Positions 56,427 to 64,000 of a DNA stretch of 64,000 bases are shown here, in pieces. The stretch is from Streptomyces sp. I05A-00742 (GTDB taxonomy: Bacteria > Actinomycetota > Actinomycetes > Streptomycetales > Streptomycetaceae): the NCBI RefSeq assembly GCF_013055795.1, contig NZ_JABETO010000002.1, positions 191,738-255,737 of the forward strand. The letters are read 5' to 3'. The notes below the pieces were generated by a model. That model was not told the origin of the DNA. It did not search any database and saw nothing but the letters and a program-made list of their open reading frames with translations. Each line of letters opens with the position of its first letter. Positions within the stretch are counted from its first letter, which is position 1. The translations under genes and the position numbers were made by a program.

Positions 56427-57705
56427 CTGGGCGGGGAACGTGACCGCCGGTCCGGCGCGCACGGTGACACCGGGCTCGGTCCGCGAACTGGCCGACGCGG
56501 TGACGTCCGCGGCCTCGGCGGGACTGCGGGCGAAGGCCGTCGGCTCGGGGCACTCGTTCACGGCGGCGGCCGCCACGGACGGTGTGCTGATACGCCCGCA
56601 CCGGCTGGCCGGGCTCCGGTCCGTCGACCGGGCGGCCGGCACGGTGACGGTCGGGGCCGGGACCCGCCTCGCCGACTTCAACAGGACGCTGTCCGCCCAG
56701 GGCCTGTCGCTGACGAACATGGGCGACATCATGGAGCAGACGGTCTCCGGCGCCGTGAGCACGGGCACCCATGGCACGGGCCGCGACTCCGCCTCGATCG
56801 CCGCCCAGATCCGGGGCCTGGAACTGGTGACCGCGGACGGCTCGGTGCTCACCTGTTCCGCGACCGAGCACCCGGAGGTGTTCGCGGCCGCGCGGGTCGG
56901 CCTGGGCGCGCTGGGGGTGATCACCGCGATCACCTTCGCCGTGGAACCGGAGTTCCTCCTCACCGCACAGGAGGAGCCGATGTCCTTCGGACAGGTCACG
57001 GCGGAGTTCGACCGGCTCGCGACGGAGAACGAGCACTTCGAGTTCTACTGGTTCCCCCACACCGACTACTGCACCACCAAGCGCAACAACCGCAGCACGG
57101 GCCCCGCCGCTCCCCTCGGCCGCCTCGGGGCCTGGGTGGACGACGAGCTGCTCTCCAACGGTCTGTTCGGCGCGGTGTGCGCGGTGGGCCGGGCCGTCCC
57201 CGCGGCCGTGCCCGCCATCGCCAGGGTCACCGGCCGGGCGCTGTCCGCCCGTACCTACACCGACATCCCCTACAAGGTCTTCACCAGTCCGCGCCGGGTC
57301 CGCTTCCTGGAGATGGAGTACGCCCTCCCGCGCGACGCGGCCGTCGCGGCACTGCGGGAGCTGCGCGCGGTCATCGAGCGGCGGCGGCTGCGGGTCGCCT
57401 TCCCGGTCGAGGTCCGCACCGCCCCCGCGGACGACATCCCGCTGTCGACCGCCTCCGGACGGGACACCGCGTACCTCGCCGTGCACATGTACCGGGGCGC
57501 TCCGTACCGGGCGTACTTCTCGGCCGCGGAAGAGATCATGACGGCGCACGGCGGGCGGCCGCACTGGGGAAAGCTGCACGGCCGCGACGCCGCGTACCTG
57601 GCCGGGGTCTACCCGAGGTTCGCCGAGTTCACGGCGGTCCGGGACCGGCTGGACCCGGACCGGGTGTTCGGGAACCCGTACCTGCGGCGGGTGCTCGGGG
57701 ACTGA
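56392..57705 (+). CDS. FAD-dependent sugar-1,4-lactone oxidase (ALO/GULO family)
   Basis: 437-residue flavin oxidase. The PP-loop [10 protein letters not shown] (~45-54) is the FAD site (HS motif), GTRLADFN and [11 protein letters not shown] finish the FAD domain, and the C-terminal D-arabinono-1,4-lactone oxidase domain runs from ~190 to HWGKLHGRD and [19 protein letters not shown]. It oxidises an aldonolactone or alditol. ATG at 56392 has GGGGAGG upstream. Gene overlap with the MFS permease suggests transport plus oxidation of one compound. Confidence 0.88.
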   Translation: MTETARTSAWRNWAGNVTAGPARTVTPGSVRELADAVTSAASAGLRAKAVGSGHSFTAAAATDGVLIRPHRLAGLRSVDRAAGTVTVGAGTRLADFNRTLSAQGLSLTNMGDIMEQTVSGAVSTGTHGTGRDSASIAAQIRGLELVTADGSVLTCSATEHPEVFAAARVGLGALGVITAITFAVEPEFLLTAQEEPMSFGQVTAEFDRLATENEHFEFYWFPHTDYCTTKRNNRSTGPAAPLGRLGAWVDDELLSNGLFGAVCAVGRAVPAAVPAIARVTGRALSARTYTDIPYKVFTSPRRVRFLEMEYALPRDAAVAALRELRAVIERRRLRVAFPVEVRTAPADDIPLSTASGRDTAYLAVHMYRGAPYRAYFSAAEEIMTAHGGRPHWGKLHGRDAAYLAGVYPRFAEFTAVRDRLDPDRVFGNPYLRRVLGD

Positions 57706-57714
57706 GCCCCGGGG

Positions 57715-58749
57715 TCAGGAGCCCGCGGTGGGCTGCCCGCCCGCGTCGCCCGTCCCCTCGGCCGTGCCGCCCTTGCTCCCGCCGTCGCCCTTCCCGGCGT
57801 CCGGCGAGGCACCCGCGTCCGGGGTCCGGTCCGGGTCCGGGGAGGCGCCGCCCGAGGGGGACTTCCCCGGGTCCGGGGTCTGCTTGCCGGAATCGCCGCC
57901 CGACGGCGAGGCGTCGGGCGTCGGCGTCGCATCGCCCTTGCCGTCGCTCTTGCCGTCGTCCTCGCCGCCGGTCCCCGAGGTGCCGGCGTCCGGCGAACCG
58001 GACGGCCCGGGGCCCGGACCGTCGCCGGTCCCCTTCCCGGGGTCGGCGTCCTGCTGGTCCCGCCGGTCCTTGTGGTCCTGCTTCGTGTGCTTCTCCTGCT
58101 GGAACGGGCGCAGGATCGTCGTCCCGTCCTTCCGGCCGTCCGCGCTCTGCCCGGACACCAGCTCGACCGCCGTCACGGTGCCCATGGCCAGGACGAAGAC
58201 GGCGCCGGCGGCCAGCAGTGGCCGTTTCCAGCCGCGCCACCGGGTGCCGTGCGTCGTTCCTGCAGAGAACGTGCCGGAAACCCTTTCGGAGCCGTGAACG
58301 GGGTGCGCACTGTCGTGCGCGCCGGGGTACGCACCGGCGTGCGCTTCCGGCAGCATCCGCGTCGCGTCGTCGTCACGGTCCGTGCCGACTTGCTTCAGCA
58401 GCTGAGTGCGGTCGAGGCCGGCGGCGGGCGGTGCGTCGGCGGCGCGCGCCCGGTCGACCGCGCGCCCCGCGTCGTCGACCGGCACCTGGCGCAGTGTGGG
58501 CCGCGCGGCCTGCACGGCCACGTCGCGGACCTGCTCGCCCGTCCTTCTGAACAGGTGCTGGAAGACCGTGCCGCCGGTGGTGGCCACGACGCTGACGACG
58601 CCCGCCCCGATCACCGTGCCGTACACACCGAGCTTGCCGGCGAGCAGGGCGGCGACCACCGCCGCCAGCGCACTGCCCGCGACCTGGGCGACGCTCAAGT
58701 CCAGGCGTTTGCCCTTGGCTTTTGCGTCGCTTTCGGCTTTGTCGTCCAT
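57715..58749 (-). CDS. Membrane-anchored Pro/Gly/Asp-rich hypothetical protein
   Basis: 344 residues. A first Gly/Ala-rich hydrophobic segment (VAGSALAAVVAALLAGKLG, then GTVIGAGVVSVVATTGGT) near residues 22-65, a second membrane helix (PLLAAGAVFVLAMGTVTAVE) at ~175-195, then ~140 residues of disordered Ser/Pro/Gly/Asp/Lys sequence, likely extracytoplasmic. No family recognised. Translation coupling is unlikely; it is convergent with the oxidase gene (10 bp apart) and divergent from sepH. Confidence 0.72.
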   Translation of the reverse strand: MDDKAESDAKAKGKRLDLSVAQVAGSALAAVVAALLAGKLGVYGTVIGAGVVSVVATTGGTVFQHLFRRTGEQVRDVAVQAARPTLRQVPVDDAGRAVDRARAADAPPAAGLDRTQLLKQVGTDRDDDATRMLPEAHAGAYPGAHDSAHPVHGSERVSGTFSAGTTHGTRWRGWKRPLLAAGAVFVLAMGTVTAVELVSGQSADGRKDGTTILRPFQQEKHTKQDHKDRRDQQDADPGKGTGDGPGPGPSGSPDAGTSGTGGEDDGKSDGKGDATPTPDASPSGGDSGKQTPDPGKSPSGGASPDPDRTPDAGASPDAGKGDGGSKGGTAEGTGDAGGQPTAGS

Positions 58750-59128
58750 CTCCGACCTCTGTCGATCCTTTCGCACCTCTTGCAGTAAGAAGAGACATTC
58801 GAGCGTAACGAACAGTTCCGAATCCGGTGATTGTGTGAACCTCGCCACCCATGGGAAGGTCTCCGGCGCAAGAGGGGGCAATCAACTCCCTTGCCGGACG
58901 TGAACATCGATGGCGCGCCGCTCCACCCCCAGTGGTCCGAATGGAGTACTGTGGCGAGCCCGGCCCCGGTATCCCGTCCGGTTGCCCGGACCCAACGGGA
59001 GGGGCCCGGGCGGCTCTCGCCCCGTCAACTCGGCAATGTTGTGGCAGGCTGCTACCCGGGCAGGCCACACTCGACCAGCGGAAGCAGCGACGCACGTGAC
59101 GTCGGCAGGCACCACCCGGGAGGTCCCC
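58750..59128. promoter_or_regulatory. Divergent intergenic region upstream of sepH
   Basis: 379 bp with no credible gene. It should hold promoters for sepH (+) and the anchored protein (-). TACTGT at 58945-58950 resembles a -10 box for the sepH direction, but there is no sure -35. No strong hairpin was identified. Confidence 0.4.
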
Positions 59129-60151
59129 ATGCCCGAACTGCGTGTCGTGGCCGTCTCCAACGACGGCACACGGCTGGTGCTCAAGGCTGCGGACAGCACG
59201 GAGTACACCCTTCCCATCGACGAGCGGCTGCGTGCCGCCGTGCGCAACGACCGCGCACGCCTGGGCCAGATCGAGATCGAGGTGGAGAGCCACCTCAGGC
59301 CCCGTGACATCCAGGCCCGGATCCGGGCCGGCGCCTCCGCGGAGGAGGTCGCGCAGCTCGCCGGCATCCCCGTCGAGCGGGTGCGCCGCTTCGAGGGGCC
59401 GGTCCTCGCGGAGCGCGCGTTCATGGCCGAGCGCGCCCGCAAGACCCCGGTGCGCCGCCCCGGTGAGAGCACCGGTCCACAGCTCGGCGAGGCGGTCGCG
59501 GAGCGGCTCCTGTTGCGCGGCGCCGAGAAGGACACGGCGCAGTGGGACTCCTGGCGACGCGACGACGGCACCTGGGAGGTGCTGCTGGTCTACCGCGTCG
59601 CCGGTGAGCCGCGCGCCGCGAGCTGGACCTACGACCCGCCGCGCCGGATCGTCTCTGCGCTGGACGACGAGGCGCGGGCGCTGATCGGGGAGACCGAGGA
59701 CACCCCGGAGCCCAGCTTCCCCTTCGTCCCGCGCATCGCCCGGCTGCCCCGGGAGCGGGCACAGGACCGGCCGGCCCCCGAGCCGGCCGAAGCCGCCGCG
59801 GCGCCCGCCGCCGAGGACGGCGGCAAGGAGCGCGACTCCCTGACCAGCCTGCTCGAAGCCGTACCCAGCTTCCGGGGCGACATGGTCGTACCGGAGCCGC
59901 CCCCGGCGGCCCCCGCGGCCGACGTCCCGCCGGAGGAGGCGGAGGCCGTCGAGCCGCCCGCCCCCGCGGCGAGCGCGGGGTCGGCGTACGCGGATGTGCT
60001 GATGCCCCGGTCGGTGGCCGGGCACCGGGAGCGGCTGGTCGGTACGACGGACCGTCAGGCCGAGGCGGACGGCGTCCGGCCGGGCCGCAGGGCGGCGGTC
60101 CCGAGCTGGGACGAGATCGTCTTCGGGACGCGGCGCAAGAAACAGGACTAG
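59129..60151 (+). CDS. sepH: Septation protein SepH
   Basis: 340-residue SepH (DUF3071), a cytoplasmic actinobacterial cell division protein that stimulates FtsZ assembly at sporulation septa. N-terminal LRVVAVSNDGTRLVLK, a helix-turn-helix-like DIQARIRAGASAEEVAQLAG and VERVRRFEGPV (~60-93) that contacts FtsZ, then the middle QWDSWRRDDGTWEVLL and a Pro/Ala/Glu-rich tail. ATG has GGGAGG 5 nt upstream. Confidence 0.93.
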   Translation: MPELRVVAVSNDGTRLVLKAADSTEYTLPIDERLRAAVRNDRARLGQIEIEVESHLRPRDIQARIRAGASAEEVAQLAGIPVERVRRFEGPVLAERAFMAERARKTPVRRPGESTGPQLGEAVAERLLLRGAEKDTAQWDSWRRDDGTWEVLLVYRVAGEPRAASWTYDPPRRIVSALDDEARALIGETEDTPEPSFPFVPRIARLPRERAQDRPAPEPAEAAAAPAAEDGGKERDSLTSLLEAVPSFRGDMVVPEPPPAAPAADVPPEEAEAVEPPAPAASAGSAYADVLMPRSVAGHRERLVGTTDRQAEADGVRPGRRAAVPSWDEIVFGTRRKKQD

Positions 60152-60157
60152 GGCAGG

Positions 60158-60186
60158 GAGCCGGGCAGGGGAGTTCTGCCCGGCTC
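60158..60186. terminator. Hairpin after sepH
   Basis: A perfect 11-bp stem (60158-60168 with 60176-60186) and 7-nt loop lie 7 bp after the sepH stop, facing the convergent sulfurtransferase gene. Confidence 0.75.
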
Positions 60187-60269
60187 CAACCCTTTCGCGT
60201 GTTTCCGCGAGGACCTTCCCCCGTAACCCTTTTGCCTGAATTGCCGGGCGACGGGACGTGACGGGACCG

Positions 60270-61109
60270 TCAGCCGGGCTGTGCCCCCGTGGCCACCGGC
60301 CGGGACGGGTCCGCCGTCCACTCGCTCCACGAGCCCGCGTACAGAGCCGCCGGCACACCCGCCACCGCCAGCGCCAGCACCTCATGCGCACCGGAGACCC
60401 CGGAGCCGCAGTAGACGCCCACCTCCGCGTCCGGCACCGCGCCCAGCGCCGCGAAGCGCTCGGCCAGCCGGGCGGCGGGGCGGAACAGCCCCTCGGCGTC
60501 CACGTTCTCGGTGGTCGGGGCGGAGAGCGCGCCCGGGATGTGGCCCGCGACCGGGTCGAGCGGCTCCACCTCGCCGCGGTAGCGCTCCCCGGCGCGCGCG
60601 TCCAGCAGCACGCCCCTCCGGGCGAGCGCCGCCGCACCGTCCGCGTCGAGCAGCGGCACGGCGCCGGGCTCCGGGGCGAAGTCGCCCTCGGCGACCGCCG
60701 GGACCTCGGCCGTCAGTTCGCCGCCCGCCGCCGTCCACGCGGCCAGGCCGCCGTCGAGCACCCGTACCGAGGGATGCCCCGTCCAGCGCAACAGCCACCA
60801 GGTCCGCGCTGCCGCCCAGCCCTGACCACCGTCGTACACGACCACGTCGCGGTCGGCGGTGACGCCCGCGCGGCGCAGCGCGGCCCCGAGGACGGCCGGG
60901 TCCGGCAGCGGATGACGGCAGCCCGTCCCCCTCGGGCCCGTCAACTCGTCCTCCAGATCGACGTAGACGGCGCCGGGAAGGTGACCGGCGTCGTACTCCG
61001 GCCGGCACGACGGGCCGCCCGACTGCCAGCGGACGTCCAGGAGATGCGGTGGCCGCTCCCCCGCCGCCAGCCGGTCCGCCAATTCCCTTGCGCTGATGAT
61101 CGGATTCAT
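60270..61109 (-). CDS. Sulfurtransferase (rhodanese family, two-domain)
   Basis: 279-residue thiosulfate/3-mercaptopyruvate sulfurtransferase with two rhodanese domains. The catalytic loop CGSGVSG has C234; this loop and the inactive first domain (VVYDGGQGWAAAR) match the family. LLDVRWQSGG and HIPGAL are domain markers. ATG at 61109 gives MNPIISARE; another ATG two codons upstream is possible. Divergent from the VOC gene across 312 bp. Confidence 0.9.
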   Translation of the reverse strand: MNPIISARELADRLAAGERPPHLLDVRWQSGGPSCRPEYDAGHLPGAVYVDLEDELTGPRGTGCRHPLPDPAVLGAALRRAGVTADRDVVVYDGGQGWAAARTWWLLRWTGHPSVRVLDGGLAAWTAAGGELTAEVPAVAEGDFAPEPGAVPLLDADGAAALARRGVLLDARAGERYRGEVEPLDPVAGHIPGALSAPTTENVDAEGLFRPAARLAERFAALGAVPDAEVGVYCGSGVSGAHEVLALAVAGVPAALYAGSWSEWTADPSRPVATGAQPG

Positions 61110-61421
61110 GGCAGCCATCCTGGCGTAGTCACCCCTGCGTCCGACAGGCACCCTGGCGGGACGGCAACCGAGCGATCGATACTGGACGGCAATGGCGCCG
61201 AATCGGAAGCGAAACGCGAATTCCGGCCTCTTCCTGCTGGATCCCGCGGGAACCAGTGTCATCCGGCGCGGCCGGGGGGCATGACACGACCGGTGGTGCA
61301 ACGATCTGCACAGGCACCGTCCTGCACCACCCCGCGCGCCGCAACCCATGGGGCTACCTCCCCTACCGTCAGGCTGGGGAGGGTCGCGCGGCCACCACGA
61401 TGGTCCGAGGAGAGAGCGACG
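61110..61421. other. 312-bp divergent spacer
   Basis: Between the sulfurtransferase and VOC genes. No gene, strong hairpin or assignable promoter was seen. GAGGAGAGAG precedes the VOC start. Slightly less GC-biased than the flanking genes around 61190-61250. Confidence 0.4.
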
Positions 61422-62219
61422 ATGACCGAGGTATGGGGTTCCGCCCCACAGCGGAACAGGGTGCAGGTCCGGCACGTCCCCGGCACTCCGTGCTGGACGA
61501 GCCTGCTGGTGCACGACCTGGAAGCGACGAAGGACTTCTACGGCGGTCTGTTCGGCTGGACCTACTCCGACCCCGGGCCGTGCCGGCTGGGCCCCTGTGT
61601 CCGCGCCACGATCGACGGCCGCGATGTCGCGGGCCTCGGTGAACTGCCGCCCGACCGGCGGCTGCCGACGGAGTGGACCACCTATCTGGCGAGCGACGAC
61701 GCGGACGTCACCGCCGAGTGGATCCGCTGCTCCGGCGGCACGGTGGGCGTGGGGCCGATCGCCGCCGAGGACGTGGGCCGTCTGGTGCTGGCCTCCGACC
61801 CGGCCGGCGCCCCGTTCGGCGTCCGGCAGGCACAGGACGCGTCGGGGCCCCGGACGCCGGCGGTGCCCGGGACACCCGTCTGGCACGAACTGCTCACCCA
61901 TGACGCGGCCGTCGCCGTGAAGTTCTACAAGGCCCTGTTCCCCTACGAGCTCAAGCCGGCCGACTCGGTCGACGCCGACCGGCTCACGCTGCACCTGGAC
62001 GGCCGGCCGGTCGCCTCCGTGCGCGGCGCCGGGGCGGCCTTGCGGCGCCCGCACTGGACCACCTGGTTCGAGGTGGCCGACACCGACGCCGCGGCCCGGC
62101 GCGCCGAGGAGCTGGGCGGACGGGTGCTGCGGGGCCCGCACGACGAGCCGGCCGGGCGGACGGCCTCGGTCGCGGACCCGGAGGGCGCCGTCCTCACACT
62201 GGTGCGGACACCCCGTTAG
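61422..62219 (+). CDS. VOC (glyoxalase/bleomycin-resistance fold) two-domain protein
   Basis: 265 residues with two VOC repeats: GTPCWTSLLVHDLEATKDFYGGLFGW (positions ~21-46) and GTPVWHELLTHDAAVAVKFYKALFPY (~148-173). Each half has the metal-site pattern and a DPAGAP/DPEGA end. It resembles antibiotic-responsive or hydroxylase-like VOC proteins of Streptomyces; the substrate is unknown. Its 3' end overlaps tdk on the other strand by 26 bp. Confidence 0.85.
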   Translation: MTEVWGSAPQRNRVQVRHVPGTPCWTSLLVHDLEATKDFYGGLFGWTYSDPGPCRLGPCVRATIDGRDVAGLGELPPDRRLPTEWTTYLASDDADVTAEWIRCSGGTVGVGPIAAEDVGRLVLASDPAGAPFGVRQAQDASGPRTPAVPGTPVWHELLTHDAAVAVKFYKALFPYELKPADSVDADRLTLHLDGRPVASVRGAGAALRRPHWTTWFEVADTDAAARRAEELGGRVLRGPHDEPAGRTASVADPEGAVLTLVRTPR

Positions 62220-62883
62220 CCCTGCCGTTGGCGGGCTCCGGGTCCACCGGCAGCACGTCCGGGGAGAGCGTGGCCGCCCGGGCCGCCGCCGAGGTGAGGC
62301 GGCGGCGGTGGTGACGGCGGCACAGCACCTCGTAACCGACCGCCGCCTCCGGCTGGTTGACGTCGCCGACGACGACCTGGGCACCCTCGACGACCATCTG
62401 CCCGCCGACCGTCCGGGCGTTGTGGGTGGCGCGCGCGCCGCACCAGCAGAGCGCCTCGACCTGGAGGACCTCGATGCGGTCGGCGAGCTCGACCAGGCGT
62501 TGGGAGCCGGGGAAGAGCTTGGTGCGGAAGTCGGTGGTGATGCCGAAGGCGAAGACGTCCAGTTCGAGGTCGTCGACGATGCGCGCCAGCTGGTCCACCT
62601 GTTCGGGAGCGAGGAACTGGGCCTCGTCCGCGATGACATAGTCCGCCCGGCCGCCCGCGGAGAGGTGGCCGACGACGTGCGCGTAGAAGTCGAACCCCTC
62701 CCCCGCCTCGACGGATTCCGTCACCAGACCGAGCCGGGAGGACAGTTTGCCCTCGCCCGCGCGGTCGTTGCGGGTGTAGATCATCCCTTGCAGGCCGCGG
62801 GCCGAGCGGTTGTGCTCGATCTGCAGAGCGAGGGTGCTCTTTCCGCAGTCCATGGTTCCGGAGAAGAACACCAGCTCGGGCAT
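62194..62883 (-). CDS. tdk: Thymidine kinase
   Basis: 229-residue type II thymidine kinase, salvaging deoxythymidine to dTMP. P-loop GTMDCGKST is at ~9-17, Walker B is DYVIADEAQFL, and FGITTDFRTKLFPGS is the lasso region. Zn cysteines are in ALCWCGARATHNAR and VLCRRHHR. The C-terminal ~25 residues are extra. Lies downstream of the phosphodiesterase gene on the same strand. Confidence 0.95.
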   Translation of the reverse strand: MPELVFFSGTMDCGKSTLALQIEHNRSARGLQGMIYTRNDRAGEGKLSSRLGLVTESVEAGEGFDFYAHVVGHLSAGGRADYVIADEAQFLAPEQVDQLARIVDDLELDVFAFGITTDFRTKLFPGSQRLVELADRIEVLQVEALCWCGARATHNARTVGGQMVVEGAQVVVGDVNQPEAAVGYEVLCRRHHRRRLTSAAARAATLSPDVLPVDPEPANGRANGVSAPV

Positions 62884-62950
62884 GCGAAGGCCAATGCCTT
62901 TCGTTCGTGGGTGAGACGGGGGGGGAGGAAGGGACCGGAGGGGCCGGGGC

Positions 62951-64000
62951 TCAGGACCGGACTTCGAGGAGCGGCACCAGCTGCTCGACGGGCGTCATGG
63001 AACCGTGGAGGCCCACCATCATCGACTCGTTGGGCTCGGTCTCGGTGGCGACGATCGCGACGTCGTCCCGGGCGGCGGCGACCACGTCACCGATCCGCGC
63101 GTACACCCGGTCGTCCACGCCCGCGCCCGGCGGGCCGAACCAGCCTGCCTCGATGGCCTCGTCGCGCCCCGCCACCCACATCTGCTCCCCCAGCACCTCG
63201 CGCCAGACCGCGAGCACATCGGCGGCCGCCCCCGGCACGGCGTAGACGTGCCGGGCCCGGGCCTCGCCGCCGAGCCGCGAGACACCGGCGCGGAGCTCCC
63301 AGTCCTCGTCGAAGTCGATGCGCGCGTCCGGGGTGAACGGGATGTCGATCATGCCGTGGTCGGCGGTGACGTAGAGCGCCGAGCGCGGCGGCAGCTGCTC
63401 GGCGAGGCGCCGGGCCAGCAGGTCCACGTACATCAGCTGGCCGCGCCACTCCTCGGAGTCGACGCCGAAGCGGTGTCCCTTGCCGTCCACTTCGCTGTAG
63501 TAGGTGTAGACGAGCGAGCGGTCGGCGGCGCCGAGCTGTTCGGCCGCGAGGTCCATCCGGTCCTCACCGGACAGCCGGCCGTGGAACGTGCCGCCGCTGA
63601 GGGCGATCCGGGTCAGCGGGGTGTGCTCGAAGTCGGGGGCCGAGACCTGGCAGGTGTGGATCCCGGCGTCGTCCGCGAGCCGGAAGACGGTGGGGTACGG
63701 CTGCCAGTGGTGCGGGTCCGTCCACGGGCGCCAGCGCAGCTGATTCATCAGCTCGCCGGTCGCCGGGTCGACGACCGTGTATCCGGGCAGGCCGTGGACG
63801 CCCGGCGGCAGGCCGGTGCCCACCGAGGCCAGTGAGGTGGCCGTGGTGGACGGGAAACCGGCGGTCATGGGCGTACCGGTGCCGTTCATCGAACTGCCGA
63901 GCAGCGAGTGGAGGAACGGCGCCTCGTTCGGGTGGGCGCGCAGCAGTTCCCAGCCCAGACCGTCGATCAGGAAGACGCAGACCCGGTCGGCGGGCGCCAG
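62951..64000 (-). CDS. Alkaline-phosphatase-superfamily phosphodiesterase/nucleotide pyrophosphatase, 5' end outside window
   Basis: Partial gene; the frame stays open to the right edge. The visible ~350 residues begin with VCVFLIDGLGWELLRAHP, where the Asp is the first metal ligand. Then GFPSTTATSLASVGTGLPPGVHG supplies the catalytic Thr, HRFGVDSEEW and VTADHGMIDIP supply the other metal ligands. This is a type I phosphodiesterase (PF01663-like). About 40 N-terminal residues are missing. It is probably cytoplasmic or peripheral. Followed by tdk after 67 bp. Confidence 0.85.
   Translation of the reverse strand: MAPADRVCVFLIDGLGWELLRAHPNEAPFLHSLLGSSMNGTGTPMTAGFPSTTATSLASVGTGLPPGVHGLPGYTVVDPATGELMNQLRWRPWTDPHHWQPYPTVFRLADDAGIHTCQVSAPDFEHTPLTRIALSGGTFHGRLSGEDRMDLAAEQLGAADRSLVYTYYSEVDGKGHRFGVDSEEWRGQLMYVDLLARRLAEQLPPRSALYVTADHGMIDIPFTPDARIDFDEDWELRAGVSRLGGEARARHVYAVPGAAADVLAVWREVLGEQMWVAGRDEAIEAGWFGPPGAGVDDRVYARIGDVVAAARDDVAIVATETEPNESMMVGLHGSMTPVEQLVPLLEVRS

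Overview
The window is chromosomal DNA from a high-GC actinomycete, almost certainly a Streptomyces. The signs are the very high G+C with strong third-position GC bias, frequent GTG starts and short coding overlaps, and marker genes typical of the genus: a conservon (cvnA-F), SepH, CutR/CutS, an actinobacterial ferrochelatase with a C-terminal cysteine cluster, and the dut / PaaI / DUF3093 / DUF4193 neighbourhood. No tRNA, rRNA or CRISPR array was seen.

Region 1 (1-17806) is a defence island. Its centre is a three-gene PIWI-RE cassette on the + strand: a zinc-ribbon/PD-(D/E)XK protein (7632-8909), a DinG-type helicase with four cysteines (8902-12627) and a 1020-residue PIWI-RE protein (12723-15785). 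A RecB/Cas4-like nuclease with a probable 4Fe-4S cluster (5894-7639) is translationally joined to the front by an 8-nt overlap. Further upstream lie a divergent Ser/Thr kinase (4228-5712), an N6-adenine-type DNA methylase with a DNA-binding N-terminus and a specificity-like C-terminus (2156-4177), and an SF1 helicase whose start is cut by the window edge (1-2061). Downstream is an AT-richer DUF262 (GmrS-like) gene (16082-17806). The PIWI-RE core is a published family, predicted to be a nucleic-acid-guided restriction system acting at R-loops. The methylase, kinase, FeS nuclease and SF1 helicase around it look like an extended and less explored form.

Region 2 (18150-21618) returns to core genes on the - strand: a TrmA/RlmD-type RNA methyltransferase and an APC permease. 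Region 3 (21741-28271, - strand) is a conservon in the order cvnA (kinase-like), cvnB (roadblock), cvnC (DUF742), cvnD (GTPase), then a CYP157-like and a CYP154-like P450. Every junction overlaps, by 4 nt or more. The CYP157-like protein has ExxW in place of ExxR and very long low-complexity tails. Region 4 (28550-33925) holds WrbA, a transaldolase paralogue with changed active-site residues, a GAF/PucR regulator and an IS701-type transposase homologue that seems to have lost its catalytic residues.

Region 5 (34405-46217) is about potassium: two tandem TrkA/RCK proteins, then kdpE, kdpD, and kdpC, kdpB, kdpA, kdpF plus a 27-residue ORF. A short-chain dehydrogenase on the opposite strand sits between kdpC and kdpD. 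Region 6 (46452-64000) is conserved housekeeping: DUF3710, dut, PaaI thioesterase, DUF3093, a membrane-associated hypothetical, DUF4193, CutS/CutR, inositol monophosphatase, coproporphyrin ferrochelatase, an MFS permease, a sugar-lactone oxidase, an anchored proline/glycine-rich protein, SepH, a sulfurtransferase, a VOC protein, thymidine kinase, and a phosphodiesterase/nucleotide pyrophosphatase cut by the right edge.
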